Shown piece after piece: positions 32,965-42,324 of a DNA stretch of 64,000 nucleotides. A program made the position numbers and the translations under genes. Origin of the DNA: SCTM01 sp965279655. GTDB taxonomy: Bacteria; Pseudomonadota; Alphaproteobacteria; Rhodospirillales; Rhodospirillaceae. Location of the stretch: contig OZ257255.1 in NCBI GenBank assembly GCA_965279655.1, positions 1,302,001 to 1,366,000 on the forward strand. Reading direction: 5' to 3'. The number at the start of each line of letters is the position of its first letter. Position 1 is the stretch's first letter. The notes beneath the pieces are model-generated. The model was not told the DNA's origin and searched no databases. It was given only the letters and a program-made list of their open reading frames with translations.

Positions 32965-33516
32965 TCACACCACCACGTTCAACACGACCTTGCCGGCGAC
33001 CAAGTCGCCGAGCGCCTGCGTTTCGAGCGCCGCTGTCGCACGCAGAAGATAATCGGCGAGCGCATCGATCCCATGGGGCTCTTTGCGCTGACGGAACACG
33101 GTCTCGCGCAAGGCTTGCTTCAAGCTCGCCTGCTGATCGGCGGCGGCTGCATCGATGCCCGCTTCCACTACCGTCGCCCGTCCGTAGAACGCCTTGCCCA
33201 TTTTCTTGATCTGCTTGCCGATGCTCATGTCGCCGACGCCCAGTTCCCGCAGCGAACGGTCGAAATCCAGGAACATGCGGTCGAACATCTCCTGCGCGAC
33301 CGTCTGGGCTTCGGCGCCGCCTTGACGCATCCGGCGAAACACCAAGGTCGCGTGCAGGACGATCATGTCGAAGCGCCCGTCCACCGTGTCCGGCACCCCC
33401 AGGGTTGCGTAGAACGCCGGATCTCGGGCTTTCTCGACCACCCGCAAATAGAGCTCGGCGGCGGCTTCCCTTTCGGGTGCCGACTGCGGCCAAAGTTTCT
33501 TTAGAAATTGCACCAT
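32965..33516 (-). CDS. Ubiquinol-cytochrome c reductase chaperone (CBP3/UQCC1 family)
   Basis: 183 residues from ATG 33516; the frame is open further upstream but is antisense to bamE. The family core includes FYATLGVPDTVDGRFDMIVL, HATLVFRRMR, FDRMFLDFDRSLRELGVGD, IGKQIKKMGKAFYGR. Homologues assist cytochrome b assembly of complex III. It is leftward with DUF177 4 bases later and divergent from bamE, a standard alphaproteobacterial arrangement. Confidence 0.92.
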   Translation of the reverse strand: MVQFLKKLWPQSAPEREAAAELYLRVVEKARDPAFYATLGVPDTVDGRFDMIVLHATLVFRRMRQGGAEAQTVAQEMFDRMFLDFDRSLRELGVGDMSIGKQIKKMGKAFYGRATVVEAGIDAAAADQQASLKQALRETVFRQRKEPHGIDALADYLLRATAALETQALGDLVAGKVVLNVVV

Positions 33517-33558
33517 CCGGCGGGGTTCCGTGGGGGGTATGCGGGAAGCGGAAGGTGA

Positions 33559-33564
33559 TATAAT
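33559..33564 (+). promoter_or_regulatory. Consensus -10 box for bamE
   Basis: TATAAT at 33559-33564 is a perfect -10 hexamer 34 bases before the bamE ATG, in the divergent region with the chaperone gene. No good -35 is seen 17 bases upstream, so the full promoter is uncertain. Confidence 0.4.
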
Positions 33565-33598
33565 ACGGCTGCGCCTGAAAACCAACGCCAGGACCCTC

Positions 33599-34069
33599 AT
33601 GTCCCCTTCCGCCGTTCTGCGCCGCCCTGCCCTGGCGATGAGCCTGTTCGCCGCCCTGGCCTTGGCCGGATGCGCCAAGGACATCGACGCGCGCGGCAAT
33701 CTGCCGACTAAGGACTCCCTCGCCCAGCTCGCCCCGGGCGAACAGACCCGCCAGGACGTGCAGTCCCTGCTCGGCACGCCTGCGACGACCGCGATCTTCG
33801 ACAACGAGACCTGGTACTACATCAGTTCGCACACCACGCAGTACGCGTTCTTCCCGACATCGGAACTGGACCGGACGATTTACGCCGTCTCCTTCGACGA
33901 GCGCGGCATTTTGAAGGACGTGCGCCAGCTCACCATGAAGGACGGCAAGCCGATCCAGATCGCCGCCCGCGAGACGCCCACCAAGGGCCGCGAGTACAGC
34001 GTGATCGAACAGCTGATCGGCAACCTCGGCCGCTTCAGTGGCCGCAAGGAAGGCCCCGGCCCTAAGTAG
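33599..34069 (+). CDS. bamE: Outer-membrane assembly lipoprotein BamE (SmpA/OmlA)
   Basis: 156 residues from ATG 33599. The lipoprotein signal ends at the lipobox ALAGC with Cys25. The BamE fold follows: LAPGEQTRQDVQSLLGTPAT (about 45-64), ETWYYIS, and DRTIYAVSFDERGILKDVRQ. BamE supports the BamA machine that inserts outer-membrane proteins such as the three TonB receptors here. It is somewhat longer than the enterobacterial protein because of its C-terminal tail (IEQLIGNLGRFSGR). Confidence 0.94.
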   Translation: MSPSAVLRRPALAMSLFAALALAGCAKDIDARGNLPTKDSLAQLAPGEQTRQDVQSLLGTPATTAIFDNETWYYISSHTTQYAFFPTSELDRTIYAVSFDERGILKDVRQLTMKDGKPIQIAARETPTKGREYSVIEQLIGNLGRFSGRKEGPGPK

Positions 34070-34083
34070 GGCCGCAGCGTCGC

Positions 34084-35268
34084 TTAGCGATCCGACTTTC
34101 CGATCAAGATCCGATGCGCCGACCAGGCCGCGACCGATGCGACCGCGATGACGGCTGCCAGACTGACGGGCGTGTCTTGCGGAAGCACGCCGACGAAAGC
34201 GCCGGCGGCGGCGCCAACCACGAACGGAAATATCCCCATCAGGGATGACGCCGCGCCGGCCATGCGCGCCTCGCCCGACAGCGACGCCGCAGCGCCATTC
34301 GGACTGACGAGGCCGAGCGTGGCCAGGGTCAGCCACAAGGGTGCGCAGAGGATCGGCAGCGGCGCGTTCAGCATCGCGGCGACCAAGAACACGAGCGCCG
34401 AGGTCAAGTGCACCGTCAGCCCTCCCCGCAGCACCTGATACAAACTCCACTTCCGCAGGAGTCTTTGATTCAGCTGCGATGCGGCGATCAGGCCCGCGGC
34501 GTTGGACCCGAAGAGCCAGGCGTAGGCGTTCGGCGACATGCCGTAGATGCCGATGAAGAAATGCGCCGATGCCGTGATATAAGTGTAAAGCGTCGACATG
34601 GCGATGCCGTTGGCGAGCGAGTACCCCATGAATCGCCGCTCGCGGAGCAAGACGCCAAAACTACGCAAGGCGGTTCGGAAGCCGGCCGGGCGCCGTGATG
34701 CACGGGGCAAGGTTTCCGGCAGAAAAACCGCGCAGCCAACCAGACACAAAATGCCGAAGGCCGCGAGTACGAAGAAGATCTCACGCCATCCGAACCACAC
34801 GAGCACATATGCGCCCGCGAGCGGCGCCAGGATCGGCGCCACCCCCATCACCAGCATCATGCTCGAAAACAGGCGGGCCGCGTCCTGGCCTGTCACCAGA
34901 TCGCGCACGACCGCGCGCGCGATGACCATGCCGGCGCAACCGCCGAGCGCCTGGAGGAAGCGCAAGCCGATCATGCCGCCGATCGTCGGCGCGAGCGCGC
35001 AGCCGATCGACGCCGCCGTGAACACGGCCAGGCCGAAGTACAACGGCCATTTGCGGCCGTAGCTATCCGACAGGGGACCATAGATCACCTGCCCAATCGC
35101 CATCCCGGCGAAGAAACTCGACACAGTCAGTTGGACGGTCGAAGACGTCGCGCCGAGGTCTTCACCCAGCGCCGGCAGGGCCGGGAGGTACATGTCGATG
35201 GTGAGCGGGCCGATGCCCGACAGAGCGCCGAGCAGCAGCACGATCGTGCGGGTAACCGCCGAAGACAT
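34084..35268 (-). CDS. Bcr/CflA-family multidrug MFS transporter
   Basis: 394 residues with twelve predicted hydrophobic segments. The drug/H+ antiporter signatures of the family are clear: LTIDMYLPALPALGEDLGAT (about 22-41), IGQVIYGPLSDSYGRKWPL, and FLQALGGCAGMVIARAVVRD. The inner-membrane exporter probably handles chloramphenicol- or bicyclomycin-like drugs or other small molecules; specificity is not readable. It is convergent with bamE (14 bases apart) and separated from the upstream TonB receptor by that gene's terminator. Confidence 0.92.
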   Translation of the reverse strand: MSSAVTRTIVLLLGALSGIGPLTIDMYLPALPALGEDLGATSSTVQLTVSSFFAGMAIGQVIYGPLSDSYGRKWPLYFGLAVFTAASIGCALAPTIGGMIGLRFLQALGGCAGMVIARAVVRDLVTGQDAARLFSSMMLVMGVAPILAPLAGAYVLVWFGWREIFFVLAAFGILCLVGCAVFLPETLPRASRRPAGFRTALRSFGVLLRERRFMGYSLANGIAMSTLYTYITASAHFFIGIYGMSPNAYAWLFGSNAAGLIAASQLNQRLLRKWSLYQVLRGGLTVHLTSALVFLVAAMLNAPLPILCAPLWLTLATLGLVSPNGAAASLSGEARMAGAASSLMGIFPFVVGAAAGAFVGVLPQDTPVSLAAVIAVASVAAWSAHRILIGKSDR

Positions 35269-35279
35269 CGCGGGCCTTG

Positions 35280-35316
35280 AAAAAGCTACACCCCGGATCG
35301 GGTAATCCGGGGTGTA
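35280..35316 (-). terminator. Rho-independent terminator of the third TonB receptor gene
   Basis: TACACCCCGGAT (35287-35298) and ATCCGGGGTGTA (35305-35316) form a perfect 12-bp stem around CGGGTA. On the minus strand it is followed by GCTTTTT. It is 27 bases after the receptor stop. Confidence 0.9.
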
Positions 35317-35343
35317 TACGCGACGGCGTTTAGGCCGTGAAGC

Positions 35344-37656
35344 TTAGTAGCGGAGAACGGCTCGGACACCGAACGTCTGGGGCTCCGGCGGCGCCACGAT
35401 CACCAGATTTGCCCCCTGCGTGGCCAACGCGTTCGGGTTGGCGTTGCGCAGGATGTTGGACGGCGTCTTGTCGTCCAGCAGGTTCTTGGCGAAGAACTCC
35501 AGCGTGTACTTGCCGTTGCTCACGCCCATGCGGGCGTTGATGCGGTTGGCGGGCACGATCCAGGTCAGGTTGGTCGCTTCGGCGTACTGACGCCCGACAT
35601 AGATGTAATCGCCGCGGAAAGTGGCGGTCCATTCGGCGGTCAACGGATAGTCGTAGGTCGCCGAGAACGTGCCGCTCCAAGCGGGATACCGTTCCATGCG
35701 GTTTCCGACCGGATTGATGTTGCCGTTGATCGCCACGCATTCCGCGCACTGCGTGAACAGAATCTTGGTGCCGGCATAGTTCAAGGTGCCCTCGAGGGTC
35801 AGGTTGTCCGTCGCCTTGAAGGTCGACTGGAACTCGAGGCCCCAGAGGTTGGTCTTTCCGTTGGCGAGCGTCAGGGTGACCGTGGACGTGGTGGTCGACG
35901 TCGGCGTGGCGAAGAACGGGATGTTCTGGTTGATCTGACGGCCGCGCCATTCGCCGTAATACACCGCGCCGAGGAAGCGCAGACGGCGCTCCATGAAGTC
36001 GCCCTTCAAGCCGAGTTCATAGGTGTTGAGCTTCTCTTCCCCGATCGACAGCGGGACCGGGATCTGCGCCGCGATCTGTTGCTGTTGGAAAGCCGTGAGC
36101 GACACGTAGTTGAGATTGAACGTGCCCGGGCGCGTACCGCGCGCGAATGACGCGTAGACGTCCGCGGTGTCGGTCAGCCCGTAGTTCAGGATCACACGCG
36201 GCGAGAACGATTTGAACGTCGCCCGCGAGTCAGCGCCGCCGGCGATGCGCACTACGTGGTGGATCTTGTCCCACTGATAGCGGGCTTCGGCATTGATGCT
36301 GAGGCGGTCGACGATCTCGTAGCTCGCCGACCCGAACACGCCGACGGTGTCGGCGAGGTACTGGGTGGGCTGCGTAAGATTGGTGAATGTGGTCGCCGGC
36401 GGACGCGACGCGCGCGTCTGGAAGTAGATGCTCTCGTGGTAGAAGTTGCCGCCCACCAGCCAGTGGAAGCGATCGGTCTGAACCGAGGCGAGACGCGCTT
36501 CGGTCGAGATGTTGTTGATGTCGTAAGGCAGATACACAGTCGAATAATAGCCCGTGCCGTCGGGCGGACGGTTGTAGGTATCCGTGAGCGCGCCCCAGCG
36601 CAGCTCGTTCTTTCCGAGATTCGCCGAGAAGGTGTAGCCGTTGGAGAAGGTGTAATCGGCGATCAGGTTCGCCATCCACTCGCGGCGCTCGAGGCCCATG
36701 TGGTTGATGAAGTTGTCCGGCAGAACCGTGAGGCCGTCACCGATCAAGCCCGGATTCACGGGCGGAGCATTGTTCTGCGACATGCGCGCTTCCGGCGCTT
36801 CGTCGATGGCGCCGCAGATGTAGTTGCGGCCGCCGACCGCGCGGCCGTTGCCGCCGGCATTGCAGTTGTAGTCCTGCTCGGTGAGGCCCGCCTGCACGGA
36901 AGGACCGTCGCTGTCGCGCCACGCGGTGAACATCCCGCGCACCTTGAGCGCGTCGCTCGGCGTGAAATTGAAATTGATGGTGGTCGCAAGCGTCTCGCGC
37001 TTGCCGAGTTTGCCGGTGTAGCCGGCGTTGTCGTAACGCCCCTCGGTCTTGTAGTAGCGGCCGGACACCCGCGCCGCCAACTTATCGGCGACCAGCGGCG
37101 CTTCAAGCGCAAGCGTGCCGTCGATCGTGTGATAGGACGCGTAAGACAGGTCCGCCAGGGCGTGGAACTCGTTGCCCGGCTGCTTGGTGATGAAGTTGAT
37201 CGCGCCGGCAAAGGTCGAGCGACCGAAGTACGCGCTCTGCGGACCGTTCACCACTTCCACGCGCTCGATGTTCGACAGGCCCGGCATGGACGCGCCCGGG
37301 ATCGCCACGCCGTCGACGAAGGCGGTCACAGCCTGACGGTTCGGGGAATCGCCGGGATACATGCCGCGCATGGTGATGGTGTGGAAGCTGCGGTCATTGC
37401 GGTTCGCGGCCTGGCTTTCGTAGCGAAGGCCCGGCACGAAGTCGTTGAGCTCGTTGTAGCCCTGGATGCCGCGGTTCTGGAGCGCCTCGGCCGTGAGCGC
37501 GGTGATGGCCACCGGCACGTCGATCAGGCTCTCCCCGACCTTACGGGCGGTGACCGTGATCTCTTCGAGGCCGGCCTGTTGGGCGAACGCCGCGGAAGAC
37601 GCGACGACAAGCGCCAACGCCGAAACGCCGGTCATGAGTTTGGAAAAGGCATGCAT
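35344..37656 (-). CDS. TonB-dependent outer-membrane receptor, third of three
   Basis: 770 residues from ATG 37656, which has GGGGAG seven bases upstream; the open frame runs to 37800 without a ribosome site. Signal peptide MHAFSKLMTGVSALALVVAS ends at AFA near 26. It is followed by GLEEITVTARKVGES, the plug (ITMRGMYPG, FVDGVAIPG, VEVVNGPQSAYFGRSTFAGA) and a barrel ending in GVRAVLRY. The plug motif GPQSAYFGRSTF is like receptor 1 and unlike receptor 2. There is a cysteine pair in TQCAEC near the C-terminus and another in the extracellular CNAGG...YICG loop. It is a single-gene unit with its own terminator. Substrate unknown. Confidence 0.92.
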   Translation of the reverse strand: MHAFSKLMTGVSALALVVASSAAFAQQAGLEEITVTARKVGESLIDVPVAITALTAEALQNRGIQGYNELNDFVPGLRYESQAANRNDRSFHTITMRGMYPGDSPNRQAVTAFVDGVAIPGASMPGLSNIERVEVVNGPQSAYFGRSTFAGAINFITKQPGNEFHALADLSYASYHTIDGTLALEAPLVADKLAARVSGRYYKTEGRYDNAGYTGKLGKRETLATTINFNFTPSDALKVRGMFTAWRDSDGPSVQAGLTEQDYNCNAGGNGRAVGGRNYICGAIDEAPEARMSQNNAPPVNPGLIGDGLTVLPDNFINHMGLERREWMANLIADYTFSNGYTFSANLGKNELRWGALTDTYNRPPDGTGYYSTVYLPYDINNISTEARLASVQTDRFHWLVGGNFYHESIYFQTRASRPPATTFTNLTQPTQYLADTVGVFGSASYEIVDRLSINAEARYQWDKIHHVVRIAGGADSRATFKSFSPRVILNYGLTDTADVYASFARGTRPGTFNLNYVSLTAFQQQQIAAQIPVPLSIGEEKLNTYELGLKGDFMERRLRFLGAVYYGEWRGRQINQNIPFFATPTSTTTSTVTLTLANGKTNLWGLEFQSTFKATDNLTLEGTLNYAGTKILFTQCAECVAINGNINPVGNRMERYPAWSGTFSATYDYPLTAEWTATFRGDYIYVGRQYAEATNLTWIVPANRINARMGVSNGKYTLEFFAKNLLDDKTPSNILRNANPNALATQGANLVIVAPPEPQTFGVRAVLRY

Positions 37657-37802
37657 GCGATTGCTCCCCGAGTGCGATGCGGATTTGTGAACAGGTCTAT
37701 GGCCCGTTGATATCAGGGTCATAGTCACGTGTTCGCTACACGAACCGCTCGCGGTGATTCTTTCCGGGGGTGTGGCGCGGTGGACACAAAATCCGCGCAA
37801 AG

Positions 37803-37835
37803 AAAAACGCCCCGGGCATCGCTGCCCGGGGCGTT
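37803..37835 (-). terminator. Rho-independent terminator of hppA
   Basis: A perfect 13-bp stem: AACGCCCCGGGCA (37806-37818) pairs with TGCCCGGGGCGTT (37823-37835) around TCGC. On the minus strand it runs into TTTTTCTTTG. It is 21 bases after the hppA stop. Confidence 0.93.
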
Positions 37836-37855
37836 CAGTCGTTAATGCGCCTCGC

Positions 37856-39943
37856 TTAGCGGGCGTTGGCGAGAACGGCCAACAGCAGCAGCGCGACGAT
37901 GTTGATGATCTTGATCATCGGGTTCACCGCCGGACCGGCGGTGTCCTTGTACGGATCGCCGACGGTATCACCGGTGACGGCAGCCTTGTGGGCGTCAGAG
38001 CCCTTGCCGCCGTGGTGGCCGTCTTCGATGTACTTCTTGGCGTTGTCCCACGCGCCGCCGCCCGAGGTCATCGAGATGGCGACGAACAGGCCGGTGACGA
38101 TGGTGCCCAGGAGCATGGCGCCGAGCGCGGTGAACGCCTGCCCCTGCCCCGCGACAGCTTTGATCACGTAGTAGAGGACGATCGGCGACAGCACCGGCAA
38201 CAAGGACGGGATGATCATTTCCTTGATCGCCGCCTTGGTGAGCATGTCGACAGCGCGACCGTAGTCGGGCTTCGCGGTGCCGGCCATGATGCCCGGGATC
38301 TCCTTGAACTGACGGCGCACTTCGTTGACCACCGCGCCGGCAGCACGACCCACCGCCTGCATGCCCATCGAGCCGAACAGGTACGGCAGCATGCCGCCGA
38401 TGAACAGGCCGATGACCACGTACGGGTTCTCGAGACGGAACTCGACGTTCAGGTCGGAGAAGTAGTGCTTCAGGTCTTCCGTGAACGACGCGAACAGCAC
38501 CAGCGAAGCCAAACCAGCGGAGCCGATGGCGTAGCCCTTGGTCACGGCCTTGGTGGTGTTGCCGACCGCGTCGAGCGCGTCGGTGACGACACGGACTTCC
38601 TTCGGCAGGTGCGACATTTCGGCGATACCGCCGGCGTTGTCGGTCACCGGACCGTAGGCGTCGAGCGCCACCACGATGCCCGCGAGCGCCAGCATGGTCG
38701 TCGCCGCCACCGCGATACCGAACAGGCCGGCCGAGATGAACGCCACGATGATGCCCGCGCAGATCACCAGCACCGGCAGCGCCGTCGATTCCATGGAGAC
38801 CGCGAGGCCCTGGATAACGTTGGTGCCGTGACCGGTGGTGGAGGCTTGCGCGACCGAGCGGACCGGACGGAAGTTCGTGCCGGTGTAGTACTCGGTGATC
38901 CACACGATCAGGCCGGTGACGACCAGCCCGACGAAAGCGCACTGGATCAGGTTGGTGGACGAGATCACGCGACCGTCGACCTGCGTCAGGCCTTCGGGGA
39001 ACAGCTGGAGCGTGATGCCGACGATCAGGATAGCGGAGAGCACGGCGGTTACGATGAAGCCGCGGTACAGAGCGGCCATGATCTTGCCGCTCGCGCCGAT
39101 GCCCGAGAAGAAGGTGCCGACCACGGAGCCGATGATGCATACGGCGCCGACGACCAGCGGATAGATCATCGCCGCGGTCTGCGCTTCGCCGGTGAAGTAG
39201 ATCGAGCCGAGCAACATGGTGGCGACGATGGTGACCGCGTAGGTCTCAAAAAGGTCGGCCGCCATGCCGGCGCAATCGCCGACGTTGTCGCCGACGTTGT
39301 CCGCGATCACGGCCGGGTTACGCGGGTCATCCTCGGGGATCCCGGCTTCAACCTTGCCGACCAGGTCGGCGCCGACGTCCGCACCCTTGGTGAAGATGCC
39401 GCCGCCGAGACGGGCGAAGATCGAGATGAGCGAAGCGCCGAAGCTGAGCGCGACGAGGCCTTCCATGACCTGGCGGGTGCTAACACCGTCCATGGTGCGC
39501 AGGGTGACGTAGTAGCCGACCACACCCAGGAGGCCGAGACCGACGACCAGGAGGCCGGTGATCGCGCCCGACTGGAAGGCGACGGCGTGAGCGGCCTTGA
39601 GGCCCCCATCCATCGCCGCGGCGGCGGTACGCACGTTGGCGCGGACCGAGACGTTCATGCCGACATAACCGGCAATGCCCGAAAGCACCGCGCCGATGAT
39701 GAAGCCGATGGCCACCTTCACGCCGAGCGTGGCGCCCAGGATCACCGCGACGACGACGCCGACGATGCCGATGGTGGTGTACTGGCGATTCAGATAGGCG
39801 TTCGCGCCTTCCTGAATGGCGGCTGCGATTTCCTGCATGCGCGCGTTGCCGGCAGGCTTGGCGACGATGCGGGTGATGGCGAATACGCCGTACAGAACGG
39901 CGAGAATGCCGCACGCAACGACAAGGGTCTCAAGAGAGGTCAT
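37856..39943 (-). CDS. hppA: K+-independent H+-translocating pyrophosphatase
   Basis: 695 residues, about sixteen membrane segments. It couples pyrophosphate hydrolysis to proton pumping at the inner membrane. Substrate-site motifs are GGGIFTKGADVGADLVGKVE (about 188-207), EDDPRNPAVIADNVGDNVGD (about 212-231), and DNAGGIAEM with the C-terminal DTVGDPYKDTAGPA. The K+-dependence determinant reads GNTTKAVTKG with Lys, the residue found in K+-independent enzymes. The gene stands alone, with its own strong terminator. Confidence 0.95.
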   Translation of the reverse strand: MTSLETLVVACGILAVLYGVFAITRIVAKPAGNARMQEIAAAIQEGANAYLNRQYTTIGIVGVVVAVILGATLGVKVAIGFIIGAVLSGIAGYVGMNVSVRANVRTAAAAMDGGLKAAHAVAFQSGAITGLLVVGLGLLGVVGYYVTLRTMDGVSTRQVMEGLVALSFGASLISIFARLGGGIFTKGADVGADLVGKVEAGIPEDDPRNPAVIADNVGDNVGDCAGMAADLFETYAVTIVATMLLGSIYFTGEAQTAAMIYPLVVGAVCIIGSVVGTFFSGIGASGKIMAALYRGFIVTAVLSAILIVGITLQLFPEGLTQVDGRVISSTNLIQCAFVGLVVTGLIVWITEYYTGTNFRPVRSVAQASTTGHGTNVIQGLAVSMESTALPVLVICAGIIVAFISAGLFGIAVAATTMLALAGIVVALDAYGPVTDNAGGIAEMSHLPKEVRVVTDALDAVGNTTKAVTKGYAIGSAGLASLVLFASFTEDLKHYFSDLNVEFRLENPYVVIGLFIGGMLPYLFGSMGMQAVGRAAGAVVNEVRRQFKEIPGIMAGTAKPDYGRAVDMLTKAAIKEMIIPSLLPVLSPIVLYYVIKAVAGQGQAFTALGAMLLGTIVTGLFVAISMTSGGGAWDNAKKYIEDGHHGGKGSDAHKAAVTGDTVGDPYKDTAGPAVNPMIKIINIVALLLLAVLANAR

Positions 39944-40039
39944 GTTTGCCCCGTTGATGATTCAGAGGATCGTCTTTAGCCGCCGCCCCGAGGCCGGAAA
40001 CTAAAGTTAGATCAGTGGTTTACGCGCTATTTCCCCGAT

Positions 40040-40061
40040 CTCCCGCGTAAAGCCGCGGGAG
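40040..40061 (-). terminator. Possible terminator of the rpiB-to-fliL-like operon
   Basis: CTCCCGCG (40040-40047) pairs perfectly with CGCGGGAG (40054-40061) around TAAAGC, 66 bases after the last stop of the leftward operon. No T-run follows. Confidence 0.4.
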
Positions 40062-40127
40062 AGTGCCAGAACGGCCCGGGACACGCAAGATTTCCCTGCC
40101 GGACGGGGATTTTCCGGCGGAGACGCC

Positions 40128-40658
40128 CTATTCCGGCTCGGCGAAGGAGTTCTTCGCCCCGGATGCCCCGCCCGCCTCGAACACGTTCATCAGGAGCACC
40201 TCTCTCAAGGACTCGCCGTAGAGCTTTCGGGCGTGGCTGTTCAGCTTCTTCTTGATCTCGACCACGTCGATCATGTCGTGCTTTTCGAAGTAGGTCTGGA
40301 AATACGGGACCATCTCCTGCAGGACGTTGCTCTCGAACCGCGCGATTTCCGCCTGCACGCGCGCCTTGTCCGGGGGCGTATTCACAACAACCCGCATGTT
40401 GATGTAGATGCGCTTGGTGACCGCGCCGTTGGCAATCACCGGGATCACCATATCCGACGGCTTCACCCACGTGAGCGCTTCGGTCGGGCCCTTGTAGGCG
40501 GTGGCTTTCGCGTCGGCTTCGGCGGCGGCCGCGGCAACCGCATCCATCGGTGGCGGCTTCATGAACGGGTTGCGGACGATGCCCAGCATGACCAGGCCGC
40601 CGGCGCCGCCGCCGGCCACGACCAGAATCACGATCAAGATGATGATGAATTTCTTCAT
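40128..40658 (-). CDS. FliL-like membrane-anchored protein
   Basis: 176 residues. One N-terminal transmembrane helix (KFIIILIVILVVAGGGAGGL) is followed by an Ala-rich linker and a periplasmic domain with family-like wording: INMRVVVNTPPDKARVQAEI, FESNVLQEMVPYFQTY, and EIKKKLNSHARKLYGESLRE. FliL proteins associate with the flagellar stator, and motB lies at 50853, but the location at the end of the thiL operon is a common alphaproteobacterial pattern without other flagellar genes. It begins 15 bases after the thiL stop. Family-level call. Confidence 0.75.
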   Translation of the reverse strand: MKKFIIILIVILVVAGGGAGGLVMLGIVRNPFMKPPPMDAVAAAAAEADAKATAYKGPTEALTWVKPSDMVIPVIANGAVTKRIYINMRVVVNTPPDKARVQAEIARFESNVLQEMVPYFQTYFEKHDMIDVVEIKKKLNSHARKLYGESLREVLLMNVFEAGGASGAKNSFAEPE

Positions 40659-40673
40659 GCCCTGTCCCTGGTC

Positions 40674-41666
40674 CTACCCCTGACCGTGGGTGTAACCGGG
40701 CCGCGGCACGTCGATCGCCTGCCCCTGGTTGCCGAGCACTGTAACATCATTCCCGCCCGTTGCGGCGACCATCCGCCCGATAACCGCGACCGGCGTGCCC
40801 AGCCGGATGGCGACGGCTTCCACTGCGGGACGCCTGTCCGGCGGGATCGTGAAGGCGATCTCATAGTCGTCCCCGCCGCCGAGGACCACCTGCCGGAGCT
40901 TCGGGTCGTCCATCAGGGCGCGCTCGAGCGCGGCGGAGCGCGGCACGGCGCTCCAGGCGATCACCGCGGCGAGGCCGGACGCGGCGCAAATATGACCCAC
41001 ATCCGCCACCAGGCCGTCGGAGACATCCGCCGCCGCGGTCGCAAGGCCGCGCAACGCTTGCCCGAAGGCCACACGCGGTTGGGGCAACCTATAACGATCC
41101 GCCATGATTTCCGCATGGGACGGCACCATCGGCAGCGACTGTCCTTCGAGCACGCGCAAGCCCATGGCCGCATCGCCGATCGTGCCAGTGACGCAGAGCA
41201 GATCGCCCGCCCGTGCGCCGCTCCGCAACACGGCGGTTCCATGCGGGACCTCACCGAAGGCCGTGATGGTGATGCTCAGCGCGCCCTTGGATGCGGTGGT
41301 ATCGCCGCCAAAGAGCGCGATGTCGAACGCCTTGAGGTCGACGCCGAGTCCATCCGCATAGGCCTCGAGATAGGCATCGTCGGTTCCCGCGCCAAGCGCG
41401 AGCGCGTGCAGGACGCCGAGCGGCTTCGCGCCTTTGGCGGCGAGGTCGGAGAGATTCACCCGCAAGGCTTTGCGCGCGACAAGATCCGGCGGATCGTCAT
41501 GGCGGAAGTGGACATCGGCGATGACGGTATCCGTGGTCACGACAAGATCGTGGCCCGGCGACGGCGTGATGATCGCGGCATCGTCCTTGAGGCCGAGGGC
41601 GCCGGGCGCGCGCGCAAGCGGCGCGAACAGATCGGCAATGATTTGGAATTCGCCGCGACGTGTCAC
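40674..41666 (-). CDS. thiL: Thiamine-monophosphate kinase
   Basis: Phosphorylates thiamine monophosphate to the active diphosphate. 330 residues. PurM-like fold with GEFQIIADLFAPLA at the start, GLKDDAAII, TTDTVIADVHFRHDD (metal/ATP aspartates), SDLAAKGAKPLGVL and VSDGLVADVGHICAAS. It sits between nusB and the FliL-like gene, as in many proteobacteria. Length is normal. Confidence 0.94.
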   Translation of the reverse strand: MTRRGEFQIIADLFAPLARAPGALGLKDDAAIITPSPGHDLVVTTDTVIADVHFRHDDPPDLVARKALRVNLSDLAAKGAKPLGVLHALALGAGTDDAYLEAYADGLGVDLKAFDIALFGGDTTASKGALSITITAFGEVPHGTAVLRSGARAGDLLCVTGTIGDAAMGLRVLEGQSLPMVPSHAEIMADRYRLPQPRVAFGQALRGLATAAADVSDGLVADVGHICAASGLAAVIAWSAVPRSAALERALMDDPKLRQVVLGGGDDYEIAFTIPPDRRPAVEAVAIRLGTPVAVIGRMVAATGGNDVTVLGNQGQAIDVPRPGYTHGQG

Positions 41667-41684
41667 GGACGTGCCGCCCTCGTG

Positions 41685-42242
41685 TTAGGCGCCCCGCGGC
41701 TCCAGCCGGCCGAGGGCGCGGGCAACTTTATCGAGCACCGCATTGACCATGCGGGGCTCCGGGCCGGCGTAGAACGCGTGCGCAATATCGATGAATTCGG
41801 AGACTGTCACCTTCGCCGGCACATCCGTGCGCGTCAGCAGTTCGGCGACACCCGCGCGCAATATCGCGCGCAGGGTGGTCTCGAGACGCTCCCACGGCCA
41901 CTCGGCTGAGACCGCGCCCTTGATCATGCCGTCCACATCCTCGCCCCGTGTTTCGACGGTGCGCACGAGACCGATGAACGTCTCGGAGTCCAACTCCTCG
42001 GCGCGCTGGATCGATTCCTGCGCCGTATCCGGATCTTCCGTCATGAGGATCCCGCCGGTGCGTCCGGTGAGGAAGTCCTTGATCACTTCGGCGGGCACGG
42101 CCCCGGTGACGTCGATCTGATAGAGCGCCTGCACGGCGGCAAGGCGCCCCGCATTGCGCGCACCCGCGGACGGCCCAGGGGCCGTCGCGTCGCCGTTCGA
42201 AGTCGATGTGTCGGCAGAGGCTCGCGCCGGCGTCGCCGTCAT
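41685..42242 (-). CDS. nusB: Transcription antitermination factor NusB
   Basis: 185 residues from ATG 42242, with AGGA five bases upstream; another ATG at 42278 extends it by 12 residues. The N-terminal ~25 residues are a Ser/Ala/Gly-rich extension. The helical NusB fold begins at AGRLAAVQALYQIDVTG and ends with VTVSEFIDIAHAFYAGPEPR and MVNAVLDKVARAL. It acts with NusE/S10 on rRNA antitermination. It follows ribH by 82 bases. Confidence 0.94.
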   Translation of the reverse strand: MTATPARASADTSTSNGDATAPGPSAGARNAGRLAAVQALYQIDVTGAVPAEVIKDFLTGRTGGILMTEDPDTAQESIQRAEELDSETFIGLVRTVETRGEDVDGMIKGAVSAEWPWERLETTLRAILRAGVAELLTRTDVPAKVTVSEFIDIAHAFYAGPEPRMVNAVLDKVARALGRLEPRGA

Positions 42243-42324
42243 GTGGTTCCTAGGGAATGGATCGTGAAGGCCGGACACTTACGTCCAACGCCTTGTCGTT
42301 ACAAGTGTTTATAGCCTTGGGCGT

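Noticed and set aside
32831..34450. Long minus-strand frame spanning the chaperone, bamE and part of the MFS gene
   Set aside because: Overlaps three well-supported genes in other frames and shows no domain.
37754..39979. 741-codon open frame opposite hppA
   Set aside because: Antisense to the pyrophosphatase; low-complexity Asp/His/Arg composition typical of a reverse-strand shadow.
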